From a bacterium (lineage in GTDB: Bacteria; Acidobacteriota; Thermoanaerobaculia; Multivoradales; JAHEKO01): 33,914 nt of DNA. A program made the translations under genes and the position numbers. How positions within the stretch are numbered: position 1 is the stretch's first letter; each line of letters starts with the position of its first letter. The notes under the pieces are model-generated. The model was not told the origin of the DNA. It worked only from the letters and a program-made list of their open reading frames with translations, and did no database searches. The stretch spans positions 1 to 33,914 of the forward strand of contig JAAENP010000464.1 of NCBI GenBank assembly GCA_024224155.1. The letters are read 5' to 3'. This document shows, piece after piece, positions 32,922-33,914 of this stretch.

Positions 32922-33914
32922 CTACCGGGGTCTGAGGCGGACCTGAAGGCTCAGCACGTCCGCCCCCAGGCCGTAGGTTCCGCGAAGACTGCCTCGGAGA
33001 AAGTCTTCTGAGCGCGGAAAGGCGAGCTTCTCAATGCCGCTCTCATCGGCGTCGACGATCGCATAGCCCAGGCTCAGGTCCAGTCTCTCGGAGACGGCGA
33101 AGTCGAACCCCAGCGCGTACCATTGCCGTGGCGCGTCGGGGAATCGTGCCGATTGGCGCCGCGCACCCGAGCCGGCCGTCTCCTCGGCCGCGAAGCCGAA
33201 GCGGAGTCTCCAGCGCTCGGTCGCGGCGAAGATCGACCCGACCGAAGCCCCGACGCTGTCCCTCGCCTCGACCGTGGTCACCTCGTCGGGCACGCTACTG
33301 TCGAGACGAATCCGAAGCTCATCCAGCGAGCTCCAGCCGGTACGGGTCCAGTCGCCGACGAGCTCCCAGCGCTTCACCGGCCGCCAGAAGATGCTGAACG
33401 ACTCGAAATCCGGCAAATCCAGGCTTCCGCGTGCTGCTGAGTCGACGACACCCGCCGCGCCCGCGGCGAAGGCGGTGGCCCGGGGATCCAAGGCGCTCAC
33501 GCTGTACCTGCCGCCCAGCTCGTGCGCGATCTTCGAACGGTAGGCAAGACCGATCCGAAGCCTCTCGACCGGCTGCCAGAGCAGCCCGAGATTGAACCCG
33601 ACCGCGGTGCTGTCGGCGTCGAAGCCGACGGTCCCATCACTGTGCTGCGGCTCCAGACCCCGAGCGTCACAGTCCCCGAACAGAAGATCGCCGGCGAGCT
33701 CGAGCGCGAAGCACATGCTGCCAAGGTCAATCGCCCGCGAGAGCTCGACGTCGAGCCTCGACAGGTTTGCACCGAAACCGACCGAAAGGTGGTCGCTGAA
33801 CCGATATCCAACCGTCGCGGTGAGGTTGACCGAGCCGATCTCCGATCGAAGAGCGTGGTAGCGGCCGACCCAACCCGCCCGGTATTCGGTGTCGAGGGCA
33901 AAGGGCCTATTCAA
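32922..33914 (-). CDS. FadL/OmpP1/TodX-family outer-membrane transport protein, 5' end cut by window edge
   Basis: About 330 residues visible, the C-terminal part of a hydrophobic-compound porin. Seen: NLTATVGYRFSDHLSVGFGAN and WQPVERLRIGLAYRSKIAHELGGRY in parts, then IFWRPVKRWELVGDWTRTGWSS, RFGFAAEET, and a C-terminal strand. The GYRxSxHLSxGxGxN and GxAYRSxIxHxLxG phrases are FadL-family hallmarks. The true start lies beyond position 33914; the edge codon TTG is internal. Convergent with the MtrB/PioB-type gene. Likely substrate class is fatty acids or hydrocarbons, not determined here. Confidence 0.9.
   Translation of the reverse strand: MNRPFALDTEYRAGWVGRYHALRSEIGSVNLTATVGYRFSDHLSVGFGANLSRLDVELSRAIDLGSMCFALELAGDLLFGDCDARGLEPQHSDGTVGFDADSTAVGFNLGLLWQPVERLRIGLAYRSKIAHELGGRYSVSALDPRATAFAAGAAGVVDSAARGSLDLPDFESFSIFWRPVKRWELVGDWTRTGWSSLDELRIRLDSSVPDEVTTVEARDSVGASVGSIFAATERWRLRFGFAAEETAGSGARRQSARFPDAPRQWYALGFDFAVSERLDLSLGYAIVDADESGIEKLAFPRSEDFLRGSLRGTYGLGADVLSLQVRLRPR

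Noticed and set aside
1-33914. tRNA, rRNA, CRISPR arrays, insertion sequences
   Set aside because: No cloverleaf-like segment, regular spaced repeats, transposase motifs or terminal inverted repeats were seen on either strand by eye. A tRNAscan or ISfinder run would be the proper test.

Overview
The window is GC-rich, tightly packed bacterial DNA with about 30 protein genes, many joined by 4-nt ATGA or GTGA overlaps. I see no tRNA, rRNA, CRISPR array, transposase or prophage gene. The gene mix (a decaheme cytochrome with an MtrB/PioB-type porin, a transaldolase-PGI pair, RND and P-type copper efflux, tryptophanase, a SpoIIE-type phosphatase) suggests a Gram-negative, possibly Acidobacteriota-like environmental genome. 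That placement is inference; no marker gene here settles it.

Layout: 1-2104 (-) is the Lon protease, cut by the left edge just before its catalytic serine. 2249-3052 (+) is a rhomboid-fold membrane protein without the catalytic serine motif. 3080-6625 (-) is a sugar-phosphate operon (tal, pgi, pgl), with a Cu(I) P1B-ATPase (6679-9171) directly upstream of it. 9262-11896 (-) holds a DinB-fold protein, a bacterial PH-domain protein, a small secreted protein, an exported RidA protein and a hot-dog thioesterase. 12020-13390 (+) holds two exported proteins: a kinase-fold protein and a histidine phosphatase. 13399-14693 (-) is the most interesting locus. 14722-15807 (-) is a repeat protein that looks 5'-truncated. 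15907-17937 (+) is a HAMP-SpoIIE phosphatase. 17909-24434 (-) is a CusCBA-type copper/silver efflux operon led by a small Cys/Met-rich secreted protein. 24584-25387 (+) is a ZIP transporter missing its C-terminal third. 25341-27307 (-) is pdxH coupled to tryptophanase. 27420-28787 (-) is an ECF sigma / anti-sigma / YbjQ operon. 29640-32825 (+) is a decaheme cytochrome plus MtrB/PioB-type porin, ending in a strong terminator. 32922-33914 (-) is a FadL-family porin cut by the right edge.

Main discovery: 13399-14091 (-) encodes an organomercurial-lyase (MerB) family protein interrupted by one in-frame TGA at 13633-13635. By motif alignment the TGA falls on the second catalytic cysteine of MerB (Cys159); Cys96 and Asp99 are conserved. 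The mRNA just after the UGA folds into a bacterial SECIS-like hairpin with a GGUC apical loop and a U-containing bulge, 20-23 nt past the UGA. That is almost the same as the loop and distance I recall for E. coli fdhF. I read the gene as a selenoprotein: a MerB-family lyase with selenocysteine at the metal-binding catalytic position. It is translationally coupled (GTGA) to an isoprenylcysteine-methyltransferase-family membrane protein. A standard gene caller would split it into a truncated protein and a 75-residue fragment.

Metal handling is a recurring theme: YHS/HMBD-type CopA, CusCBA, the small Cys/Met protein, the remnant ZIP and the MerB-like selenoprotein all lie within about 18 kb. The cytochrome-porin pair suggests electron transfer across the outer membrane.
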